64,000 nucleotides of DNA, from positions 4,625,956 through 4,689,955 of the forward strand of contig NC_030851.1 in the NCBI RefSeq assembly GCF_000208745.1, written 5' to 3'. This stretch comes from Theobroma cacao (Eukaryota; Streptophyta; Magnoliopsida; Malvales; Malvaceae). Under the pieces are notes generated by a model. The model did no database searches. It was not told where the DNA came from and worked only from the letters and a program-made list of their open reading frames with translations. This document shows positions 21,254 through 33,070 of the stretch, piece by piece. Every line of letters starts with the position of its first letter. Position 1 is the stretch's first letter. Both the position numbers and the translations under genes were made by a program.

Positions 21254-24200
21254 CTACGCAACTTTAGTATGTTTCTTGCCATGAAGATCCTTCACTAGAT
21301 CCCGCAGCTCAGGGAAAACCGATATGAGTAGAAGTTCTAATATTGCATAAGCAAGCTGCTTCACACATATAGTAGACTGCAATGGGTAATAACATATAAA
21401 TATACTCAGAAAGTCAAAACTACCAAAATAAAAAGAAAGTAAAGAAAAATATCAGCGACCTAGTTCATGCGACAGAAGGATAAAAGCTCAACCTGAGTGA
21501 AATAATATATGTCTCTTGCACACCGTCTGTATTGCTTATGCCCGATCAAGCTAACTAAGGTCGTTGGAGCTCCATCTGACAAAAAAAGCAATATTTTAGA
21601 GATTTTCACCATTCCTGAGGTCCTAGCTCCAGGGGACATACATGTATATATACATATAAATTAATAATGAAGTACTTTAATAAACTATCTCAATTAACAT
21701 GTACAATGATTTGCACGACATAAACTACATAAACTATCTCAATAAACAACGACTTCAGAATTTTAATTAAAAATATAACCATTGAACACTTGCCCAAGCC
21801 ATTTAAAACAATGATCAAGTGAACTTGCATCCACAGATCCAAAAGTCTTGGCACATCTTCACTCTGATCTGACAAGAAGAAGATATCAATAACACAAAAA
21901 CATACTTACCAAAAAGCATTTTTTTTATGTCACTTGCTCTACGAGTAGCCTCAAGTTGCTGCTCAAAGGACCCAGGTTTAGAGACATTACTGCCACCAAA
22001 TTGGCTAAAGTTCTCCGAAGGTGTCTGATTAGGATGACAATTATCAAATTTGCTCTGAATGTTCCCTACCCTTGTAAAGAATGTACCACCTGGCCACAGA
22101 ACCTGAGAGAAGAAGAGGCCATTAGAAGAAACAGAGAACTTGCACAAGGCTCTTCAAGAGTCTTTTGACTAGGTAACAAGTGACATTGGCTCATTGGTCT
22201 CAAAAATTGGGCTACAGCTGAGCCTCAGCCAGTCACAGTTCTCATTCAGACCTGAGTTCAGGTTGAAGACCCCAATACCATATATACACTGTGTTTTGAA
22301 ACAGACAGCCATCTAAAAGTTTATATACCACTAGCAGCAGCCTTTAATGTCAAAGCTCATGCTTTTACAGCACCAGACGCTGAACCAGTTAACACTAAAA
22401 GTTAATGTATAATGTTTCTAATGTATTCAGCCTTACATCTTGAACCCACCGAATCCCTTGGGCAACAGTTTCCTCAGTCCGAAGGCAGTAAATCTGCCTC
22501 AAAAGCCAGTCATCAATGGCATCTTCCATCACCAGCTGTAATATTTGCTTAGATATCCAAAAGACCTGTCTTCTGCATCAATGACAACAAGCACATGTTT
22601 ATGCAAAATTATAAAGGAAATAAGTCATTTTAGAACACCATGAAGTAGCCAAAAGACTCCTGTCATTACTTATTGAACAACAGAAAATTCAGCAAGCCAT
22701 TATATAATTTGCTAGTTCCACAATAGGTAATCAACTCACCATATCAACCACTCCTATGCTAGGAAACAGCACTGTATACTACTTGAACACATGATCAAAT
22801 ATGCCCTTTTCATAATCAACCTAACCTAAACTGACTGCATAACTTAATGATAAATCAAAATGACAGGTAAACAAGCATTAGTAAAACAAAGGTACAAGGT
22901 ACAATATCCTTCTAGGAGAATCTTTCCATATTATAATTACTGAATAAAAGAAGACATTACCATGACGTTTTAGCAATTACTTAATTCCCAATTATGGAAA
23001 TAAAGCAAAAAAAGCTCACCTTAGCCAGCCTCTTCTCTTAAGCTGAAACACATTGTCAACTAGATTCAGCAAAGGTACGCTCACATTAGGTGGTGTCCAC
23101 TACACAAAAATCAATAGGTAAGCATCCATAAAATTCCAAACATAGGAATAGAATGCTCTTCCTAAAATGGAGTTAGCTAACAAAACTCAAACTATTCAAT
23201 CAAAAGATCATTAATAATAGGGATGGATCACAGCCAGACAGACACCAAAGAAAAAGGTTGCAGTAGAAAATTTGTGCAACCAACCCAGAAAATTGAAAAC
23301 CTAGTAATGAAGCTAACTTTTGGTTGAGATTCTTATGAATGCAATCCCCAATTTTATTGATAAAGTTGCAAAGCTGACAGTTTAGAGGCATACACTCACA
23401 AGAAAAGAAAAATTAAGTATTGGTTGACTGTCAAAAAATTTCTTTTAGTATATGCTAAATTCTTCTCAGAAAAAAGGAACTAAAAATAATAATTAAAAAA
23501 AAAAAACCCACAACAACAACAATAACAGGAGAACAACAGAGCTAAAGCATAATACCTCAGGGGGCATTCCAACTGGATCCTCCAAATAACTGGAGGTTGC
23601 TGATAACTTTATGGCAGGAAATCCACCCTGGCCAACTGATTCAGGTTTCACACCTAAATTATGATTTTCAGAAACTAAATTACCAGACACTCCACCACGC
23701 TCTATCACCCGTGGTGGCAAACTCTTTGAGTTCAATTCATTGTCTGAGTGCCAACCATGACCTTGTGGACCAGATCTGTCATCCTGGTGATCATGGCTAC
23801 CATCTTTGTCACCATCTTCATTATCAGAAGCACTGTTCACTGTTTCTAAATTACTTTGCCTTGAAATATCTTTAGCCATCTCATCTGCAGTCCATGACAA
23901 GGTCCTACCAGTGACTGAAGATGAGGCTTCACTGGGGGGAGAAGATGAACCGACAACTTTGCGCATTAAGCCATCGGATACTCCTCTAAATTGGCGTACG
24001 ATATCATCCACGGCATCATCCACATTGACTGTTCATAAACAAGAAAACGGGGAAATTGTCAGGAAGTAATCTGAACAAAAAATGGTCATTTATAAGCAAG
24101 ACATCAGCCAAGTTAAAATAAAATTCTAAACTATAAATGGTAGAATCAAACCAATAACCAAAAGGATCTATGCATGATTTTGAGTAAATTGGACATAGAA

Positions 24201-27200
24201 TATGAGTCCTTCACCATTTACCATTCTCAAAAGACAACAAATTTAACATGACAGTTCTCTTTCCAAATGAGGGAGAAAAGGAAGTGATTCACATGTATAC
24301 GGATGATATAATCTGTATAAGAATTCAAAATGATGCTTGAGCCTTTGAAAATATATGCAGGGACGAATAATACTTCCCATCATTAAACACAATATTTTAT
24401 AAAAATGAAAATGCCAATAAAAAGAACAAAAACCGAGCAAATTCAGCACATAGTACACAACAAAGAGAAGGAGAATAATAAACACAAATAGGTTTTTTAT
24501 TTTGCAATCACTTAAAATTAACAGCAAACCACCTTAACCAGTAAAATGGAGAAGACTGAAATGCATCCAAAATTTGGCTCAATGGCAGTATCCCCTGCTC
24601 AAAGAGCTAGATTCAAATCTTTCTTCCCCCAATAAAAAAAATAAAACAAAATGGAGAAAAGATATACTGCTGAAAGATCATGCAACAAATTAAGCCAAAG
24701 ATAAAGGATGGAAATAAATCAACTGTGGAGCATTTCCACAAAAGTATAAATTAAAGCAAAAGAAAAAGGCCAGAGTAATCAAATGAACTTTACACAACCA
24801 TAAAAAAAAATTTTAAAAGATGATGAAGTATTTATAAGAAATCTGGGGATCAAAAAGTTTTAAACAAGAAACAAGATATGTCTATCTCTGAAAGCTGATA
24901 TAGGTAAAACATGTCAGTATAAAAGATGAAACCAGTAATAGAGCTAAACCTCATCTACCAGACAACTTAATGACAAATGGAAAGGTGACACACATGACTG
25001 CATTCCGGAAATTATAGATGCCTACTAGGAGTTTCTCTAAACCGTTTTTATTTTTCTGCAAGACCTTGATGAATTGAACTAGTGGAACCACAAGGTGGAA
25101 CATATTCTAATGTTGGCAGCAGCTTACAGCTGGAACCCAGATGTCTAAACAGCAAGAATGACATAATAACCAAGAACAGAAAAAACATACCTGCAAGGGT
25201 TCTCATCACTGATGAAGATTTTCCAAAAGAGTAATTCTTCAAAAGCAAAATGCAACAATAAATAGACTCAGATGTCATTATCCTACCCTTAAAAATTAAA
25301 GTAACACTCCCATGTCAAGAAGATACACACCTTTGAGGAAACACTCAAAAAATCCCACACTTCATGCTGTTCAGCAACATTGGCTATAGACAACAGATCC
25401 TGCAAAAAGGTGGCTTAATTGAAGCAACAGGTTTAAAAGTATGCGTACTACAAAAAAGAAAGTGTAGGTAGTAAATTACTTGCAGATATTTGTCAAGCTG
25501 AATGCAGCGCTGATGAACAAAAGCATCCTCAGTGCTTGATGAAAATATCCTTTTGGGTGGCAGATGTAATGTATAATTAGGAATTTCTTTAAGAATTCGA
25601 TGCAACCGTTCAAAATTCCTGTATCTGCAAATTAAAAATAATGAAACAAAATTAAACCTTTAAAAAAGTAACTAAAGCAACTTTGTGGGAGCTTTCAGTT
25701 GTTATGTTGAGATGAATATAAAGTGACTTAAACCTTAAAGACTTTAAAATTTCAGAGATACATTCAACTGATAATGGCCCTTAAACAAATTGCTTTTTCA
25801 TTCTTTTAAAATTAAAAAAAAAGGTTAGGTGAGATAAAACCTTCTCTTGACAAACCAAGTTCTTTTTTCTGCATCTGTCACCGCAATTGAATAAACTGCA
25901 AAAGATTTTGATCCAAGTTTCTCAAAGTATGCTCCAATAACCTGCAGAGGTAGACAAGGAATAGCAAATCCAATTATAGATCACAGCAAATGTACATGGC
26001 AACAATTCAACACTACCAAGTTCAAGAAGTTGTTTTAATCGATATCCCACACCATATAAGGATTCAGCTGGCAGTTCAAATTTCAAATTTGCATAACTCA
26101 CAGCAATATTGACAGGATTGCTCACCCGGCACCTAAGCATGGGAATATGTGGCCCCTCATTGCGGAATACTATATTTGAGGCAATTTTACCCCTATATCC
26201 TTCAGTATGCCTGCCAAAATCAGGGCTGTAGAACTCTGAAATAATAGGCCCTCCAACATCTCCAGTCAGTGCCTTCTTTGTATCAGGTTCAACTTTCAAA
26301 TCGGAGGTACTACTGGATCTCTTAAGCCTACTTTTATTTCCATCAGCAGCTTGCTCACTAGCAACAATAAATTTGTTAACAAGATGATCTCCTTCAAATG
26401 ATGATGACTTGTTAAACTCCAAAGCTAAATTTGTGCCTTTCATGTTACCATCACATAATTGAGTGTCAAGACTTAAACCAGGCATTAGCTGCATCACAGT
26501 TTTCTCTTCCCTTCCTGTAGAAGTTCCAATCTTGTTGGTAGAGATTTCACTTCCTGAATTCCCAATCAATATAGCACTCTTTGTCACAGAACCCTTTGGA
26601 ATAGATTCTTGAACTGCTGCTTTTACATATTTGTTCTCTTTCTTTTTGTAGTTTCTTCCTTTTGTCCACATGTTATCAAGATTTTCAGGAGCAAGAATTT
26701 CAGTTCTTCTCTGGGTTGCTGCCTCTAAGATTCGAGCCCAATCAGCTGGTCTCAGCTGCTCTGATTCTTCCTTGTATCTGCTATGATCTGAATATGTTTC
26801 TTTCTGATTGTCAATTGTAGCCAAAGTCAAATCAGTTCCTTGACTGTTTAAGGACGAAATCTTGCTTGAAGTAGAATCAGCACCATGCACTCCCACTGAA
26901 GACTGATCAAAACCTACCACCATCTTATTCATATCATCTTTAATGGCGAGTAGAATATATTCAATCACTTCATTGATATACCTGACAACAAAACATAAGG
27001 GGAAAAAAAGATGGAATAATATTTTTTAAGGCAAGGACCAAAGCTTATATTCAGGAAACATGAAGTGCTTGTAAGTTCATCATGAGTAGCCTTTTAAACA
27101 TTCTCCACCTATTCTTTTACATTTGGTCAATAGTAAGATTCTAATCATGATTCCACTCCACTTGTATAAATGCCATTCCTTGCAGGATGGATTGTATTCT

Positions 27201-28726
27201 AATTATTCCACTCTTTTTAAAAGCCAAATAACCACTAAATAAGAATGCATTTCCCCATCAACCTAAAACTTTCAGCTAACTCAGTTAAAGGGAACTGCAA
27301 TCTTCAATATTAAGTACTAACTACATTTTTGCTATCTTAATAATTAAAAAGCAATAAACTTTCACTCAATAACTTACCCTGGGCTTGCCAAATTCATAAG
27401 AGGTTGCACTACCAAGCAAGTTACAATCTCACGAGCAATAGTTCGAACCAAAGGACATTGAGCTTCTCGTGGCCTCAATACTACTGCTAACACTCCACCA
27501 ATAAGCCTCTGAATAACCTGAAAAAGAAAATGTATAAGGAATTAAACTAAAGCAAACCATAAACTGCGTAGGCCAAATGTACTTTCATCAGAACACTCCA
27601 CTCACACCTTGTACTCACTCTCTGGTGAAATTAATGCAGGATGAAGCTCTTCAGAAACCATAAGATGGTGTTTCAATCTTTCATCCCTCTCCTCAGATGA
27701 CAATGTTACCATAACATCAACACCTATTGCTGCTTGGTTTCTTCTAAAAAGATCCAAGTGATCTCTTATCAAATCAACTATATCCCTGAAAACATTAGAC
27801 AACCATTTGAAATCCTTGAGCTTTAAAAATGTCAAATATTTTTACAATTGACAGAGCTTCTTACACTACAAGCCTACCTTGTTAGCAAATCAACAAGGTT
27901 TATCTCTTTCACTCTCCCTGATATTTCACCGATAGCATCCAAAATCACTGTACGGATCAACTCAGGGGCCTCCCTATCTGGAGTGATCTCCGAGTACCAC
28001 AAATCAACAACAAAATCCTTAAGTATTTTATCAATGAACTCATTGAGAGCAGTCTCCACCTTAGGAGAATCAATTTTCCGCTTCCACTTGGGTGGAGGCG
28101 GTGAGCTGGAAAGACGGGAATCATTCAAAGACAACTGTTTCTTCTCCAAATAAGACAAAAAAGTTTGCGGACGAACTGATTGAACTTTCCATTTGAACTC
28201 AACCTCATTGGAAATAATTCGAAATGCAGCAACAATAAGAATTGCTATAGGTAAATTCATCCACATTGATGTACTCGTATCTGCATCAATTAACAAAGCA
28301 GAATAACCAAAAAAACACTCTTACAAACTTCAAAAAAATAGTTTTAATTAATTCCTAAAAACAAAAAAGAAACCGCATTAACGTAAAATACCAGTAGAAA
28401 ACCCTAACTTAATCAATTAAAAGAAATTTAAAATCCAACGTTTAATTGATTCCAATTTCTCCGGAATTGTCTTCAAACTTTTAATAAAAACAATTCTAAG
28501 AAAATTAACTATCCAAATGAAGTAAAATCAAAGAATTCGCCAAAAACAAAAAAAAAAATTAAATAGCTAAAAGAAAAAACGAGCATAGAACAAAGATTAT
28601 TTTTGGAATATTATCCATAAACTTACGAGTCAAGAAGTAAGTGACGGCAAAGATAACCATGGCCCACGTAACCGTCCGGAATTTGGCTTCGTCGATCAGA
28701 TCCTGTATCGTCTCCATCGGCTTCAT
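21254..28726 (-). CDS. PXA-PX-nexin C domain membrane protein (sorting-nexin related)
   Basis: Fifteen exons join in frame to 1,041 aa: 28726-28627, 28280-27878, 27785-27608, 27517-27378, 26981-26126, 25941-25841, 25624-25480, 25399-25331, 25236-25191, 24028-23556, 23099-23020, 22572-22437, 22102-21910, 21575-21493, 21376-21254. All introns are GT-AG. Two hydrophobic segments (about residues 14-33 and 38-53) anchor the N-terminus. A PXA domain covers about 95-290 (FIDKILKDFVVDLWY, LIRTVILDAIGEISGRVK). A long polar region follows. The PX phosphoinositide-binding domain is about 560-670 (VIGAYFEKLGSKSFAVYSIAV, KRRYRNFERLHR, LPPKRIF). The nexin C domain is near the C-terminus (QILQLVMEDAIDDWLLRQI, ELLLISVFPELRDLVKDLH). 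The closest plant relative I recall is At2g15900. Its role is inferred to be membrane-associated trafficking; the lipid ligand is unknown. Confidence 0.9.
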
Positions 28727-30688
28727 TTTCCAGCTTTTTCTTTTTCTTTTGATTTTTCTCCCTCCGATTCTTTTTCCTAATCTTGGAATTTCAGAATTAT
28801 CAAGTCTTTCTTAACATGGAAGACAATTAATCGCCGGAGACGAAACAAAAGAGTTTTTTCTCTTATTCTTCTATGTGTTGTTCGACCAGCTTCCGCGTCA
28901 GCGGTGTTAATTTGGGATTAAAAAGACAAGAAAGTAATAACAGAGGGGAAAAGAGAGTATCTGGAATTTCTTGGTTTTTTTTTTTTAAATAAAATTGGTC
29001 TTAATAGACAGCAACAAAATGCGTCGCAAAAGGAAAGAAGGATAAATATTTTGGACATGATCTCGTGCAGAAACTGGGCGTTGGAGTTTCTTCGCCCGAC
29101 TGGCAACTACCCTCTAAATTCTTGCCACGTAAGAAATTTGACAGGTTATCTCCTGTAACAATGGCATACAATTAATTAATTACACCTTACAGATTATTAC
29201 ATTAATTTTTATTGTAATTAAAAATTATTTTATAAAAAATTGCCAGTAAAATACTTTGGAATTTTATGCTTCATTAAATATTTTCGTGTATCATGCTTTT
29301 CACATGGGTAATGCTATGGCTGTCATAAAAAACTAATAATACTAAAAAATATAAGTGGATATGCATTGCCTGACAGCAATAACATAGCACATGTAAAAAT
29401 TATAGTCGATTATGAAATGTTAAATGTTCTATGATTGCATTTTATATTATTATATCAATTTAAAAATTTTCTCATTTTACGTTTAGGTTATGAACTTGAA
29501 AAAAAAAATTCAAACCCTATTTACATAAAAAAAATTACATATTAATTAATAAATCAAATACTCATATACTAAATTATAAATAACTTTTAACTGATAACAA
29601 CTTTTGTGATAAGAATAGATTTTTTATAACTCATCTCTAAAGGGGAAGTCCAAAGATTGTAGTGCACATGAAATGCTCGTTGGATTTGGCCAAAGCGATA
29701 TGTCTTGTGCTGGTATCCCATTTACTGTTACATCAAAGTGTGAAATTATTTTCTCTTAAAGGAATAACAAAATAGAATAGTTTTATTAATACTTGCAAAT
29801 AATTAAACACAACAATGTTATTGTATAGTGTTTTAAACTTTCCTAACGACTTTAAATATATGTAATCCGATGTACATTAATGTGATTATATATGTTAATT
29901 AAATAATTTCTTTGTGTTTTTCTCTAATATAATTTCTTGGTGCACTTGTTATGAATTTAAATTGTTTGTAAAGTTTAAAAAATTTATTATTAATGCACAA
30001 GATAAAAAAAATAAATCATAAATCTTGAATATTATTGTTCTCAACTAATTATAAAAGATATGAATATTTATTTTTTATTTAGAAAAAAGAAAAATTCAAA
30101 ATTTATTATTTTGAGAAAGGGATTGTTTATTAATTACTGGGCCATACGTTCGAGCCTTGGGATTTACTCATTTGCTTTGGGTCTAAAGGCCATATCATGT
30201 TTGGGCTCGAGACTAGAAATTATGTTGCAAGCCCAGTCAGAAATAATCTTTTTCTTTTTTTTTTTAAGATTTTTATCAGATTGACTATTCTTTGCGGTAT
30301 TCTTTGCGGTGGATGAAAAGACAACTTATCCACGAAACAAGCAATGAGAGGCCAAAAAGCCCAATAAGTGCAAAAACAGTGGGCGCACCTGCTGCTGAAT
30401 CATTCCCACTTTGCTAATCAAGAACCATCCAATCCAACGGCCCTTATTTTAAGATCAAACCCAACCAATACAAATCCAACGGCCACGATTCGCCTGTCAC
30501 CCCAATAATAAGAATAGTCAACCCAAAATATCCTAATCCCCTTAATAGCAATAAAATATCGTGGATCCTTATCCAGTTCGGTCCACTATTTAACCGCATC
30601 GCCACATAATCATCTTCTTGATCTTGAGCAAAACAAGATTTAGCGGAAAAGAAAGAAAACTCCGTGTTTTTGTGTCCGTTTGGTTGCG
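28727..30688. other. Divergent intergenic region between PX-nexin and CBP1 genes
   Basis: Holds the promoters of both genes at its ends. The middle, about 29100-30250, is very AT-rich with no supported gene, and includes short A/T runs and poorly conserved frames only. The 30340-30660 part is less AT-rich and probably contains the CBP1 promoter. Confidence 0.5.
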
Positions 30689-31777
30689 ATGATAAAGTCG
30701 GTTCAACTCCGTACCTATTCGTCTCCTATCCTGGTCGAGGCTAAAGATATCCACCGTACTGGATTATCACCGTCGTCGAAAACGAGATTCGCTTCGACGA
30801 TTCGTTGTTCCTCGAGCAGCGACGCTTACATACCGAAGCTCGAGCCTTTTAGCAGAACAAAATTCGAGCGTGCCGTTAAAGAGCCTCCCTTGATCGAGAA
30901 ATCCGAGAACGAGCTCGCTGGTACGTAATTAATTTTATAACATTTTTAAACTTAGGTGATAGTATTTACTTCGTTATTTTTATTGATTTCGGTGAAATTT
31001 TGAAATTTTCAGATTATTGTTCGACGCTTGAAGGAGACGATTCTTATAGTTGCTGGAGAGCTTATTTCGAACTAAAAGATCTTGAGGCAAGTTTTTTAGA
31101 TTTTAAATTTAAGCATTGCACCTGTTTGGATGATGAGAAAATACAGAAAAAAAAAAAGAAAGAAGAAGAAAGAAAATAAGTACGTATTAGTTTAACTAGT
31201 ATAAAATAAGTACGCGACAATCAATTAAACTCTTTTGTGAAGCTTATAAAATCCATAATAATTCGCAATATTTGTATCTTAGTGATGAGATTGTGGTAGT
31301 TTTATTAGGAAGCTACCATGGACAGCCCCTTTTTTTTAGTTTAATTAATTTCTGTTTGAATTTTTAGTAAATAAATCAAAGCAAAAGAAAAAAAAATCTT
31401 TTTTAATGTCATAATTGTAATTTCCAATTTTAATTTTTCTCCTTAATGCATAACAGAGAGAGACACCGAAAGAAGATGTAGAGAAGTTAATTCTTCAAGC
31501 AGGGGGCGTTAAGTCGTTGATTGGATGCTTACATGGAATTGCTGCCATCCACAACAAGGGAAACGGCAACGGTTATTTTAGTATGTCTAAGCCATTGAAT
31601 ACTGAAAATGAAGGAAAAAGATTCTACCATATCCCAGATGGGTTGCCGAAATCTGCAGAGGAAATAGAGGAGGAAGAGAGAGCTAGAATGCCTGATTCGC
31701 CCTTTACTAGATTGCTTAGAACTAAAGGCACGTCGCCTGCTTGGTACTCTCCCGTCCCTGACCACGAAACCGATTGA
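30689..31777 (+). CDS. CBP1: CCG-binding protein 1 (CBP1/MEE14-like)
   Basis: Predicted exons 30689-30920, 31013-31086 and 31457-31777 encode 208 aa. The N-terminus is rich in Ser, Arg and basic residues, as in a plastid-type transit peptide. The conserved core includes KLEPFSRTKFERAV, YCSTLEGDDSYSCWRAYFEL, EDVEKLILQAGGVKSLIGC and, at the C-terminus, GLPKSAEEIEEEERARMPDSP. This matches plant CCG-binding protein 1 (Arabidopsis At2g15890, MEE14). That protein is reported to bind the central-cell regulator CCG and link it to Mediator and RNA polymerase II in pollen-tube guidance. The function here follows from orthology only. Intron 2 appears to use a GC donor (31087-31088, GAG|GCAAGT). An alternative GT donor 4 nt downstream with a shifted acceptor would also stay in frame. 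Confidence 0.85.
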
Positions 31778-33070
31778 TACACGAAACCTTGTAATTGAAT
31801 TAGCATATGGCTTCATTGTAGATAAAAGTGTGGGGGAGTTTTTTAAGAGTCAATTTTCTTTTGTTTCTAGCAAAAAAGTTTTCCAGGGGCTGTGACTGTG
31901 AAGCTCTGAGCTGTGTGATATTGGAAAATGGGATTGCTTTGGAGAGTTGTATCATAGTGGCAAAATGACTGTTATTGTTGAAAGTTTGCTTGCATTGCCA
32001 GAACAATATTGTTCATTGCTCATTTTTGTATCTATAGTCAAAATTTTCTTTGCTTTCATTCATACAAAGTATATTTGTACTACTAGGGATGGATTTTAGA
32101 CATGTGGTTCCTTGCATTTGTGATTAACAAGTTATAAGAGAAGTACAGCCAAGCTAACAAAATAGGAGCAGAACTAGGAAATTAAGCAAATGATTACATG
32201 CTCTTCCCAACATAACGTGTTTAGTTGCTTGTGCACTTAAACTAAGGGCAAATTTTTCATTTAACCTCAAGTCGCAGTAATTTGAGTTGCAATCCAAGTG
32301 GCAGTCAGAACCAGTGCAGTAAAATTCTTCACATTCTAGAACCACAGCAGGTTTTGAGACGATTCTGTGTCACATCCAATTATGTTGTGGCCAGTGGGGA
32401 CAAACTATTTTGGATTGAAAATCCCAGGTCTTCTTTTATGTAGTTAAATAGTGAGCATGAATCTTGTGAAGGTTGCTGCAGCTTACATTCTGCAGACTTT
32501 ACTGTGACTCTGTTGATTATGCATTCTCCTCCAGTTATCAGAACCGAGCAGTTGAAAGAAGGGGGAAAATAACTAAACTATTGTGTTTGACAAACAAGTA
32601 AATTGCAAATTATCAGGAATTTGTCACATCAGATGCCACATTTAAGGTGCCAAAATATAGAAGCAAGAATTTGATGTTATAAGAGGAATATAGAATTACA
32701 GATTAATCTTGTTCACAACTAGAAGATTTTCATGTCCAGGTCCAGCCATAAAGCTTACAATCTGGCAGCAGATATGTGGCAAGGGGACTTGGTCAGTTGT
32801 TAGTTTTGAGCTCTGGTTTCATTTAGCCTTCATCCCGCGAACCATGCAATGCCCCTCCCTAAAATTTGTGTCTAAAATTAGAGGCAAGTCTAAAATTTTG
32901 TGGTGTCCAGACGAACCCAACAAACTTTCCGGTGCTAAAACAGGAGCCAACTTCCAATGACCTCTCAATGTCTGCCAAACCATACCTTCCTTCTCCCTCA
33001 ATATAATCCACCCCTCTTCAGAACCATCTGCCTTCTATAAGCAGCCTTGGGCCTACCAAGGTGGTCAGCA
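31778..33070. other. Intergenic, CBP1 3' flank and LRR-extensin promoter
   Basis: 3' UTR of CBP1 to roughly 32060, then non-coding sequence. Frames at 32709-33001 on both strands show no domain. AT-rich TATAAT at 33002-33007, about 65 bp before the LRR-extensin start codon, is a possible core promoter element. Confidence 0.4.
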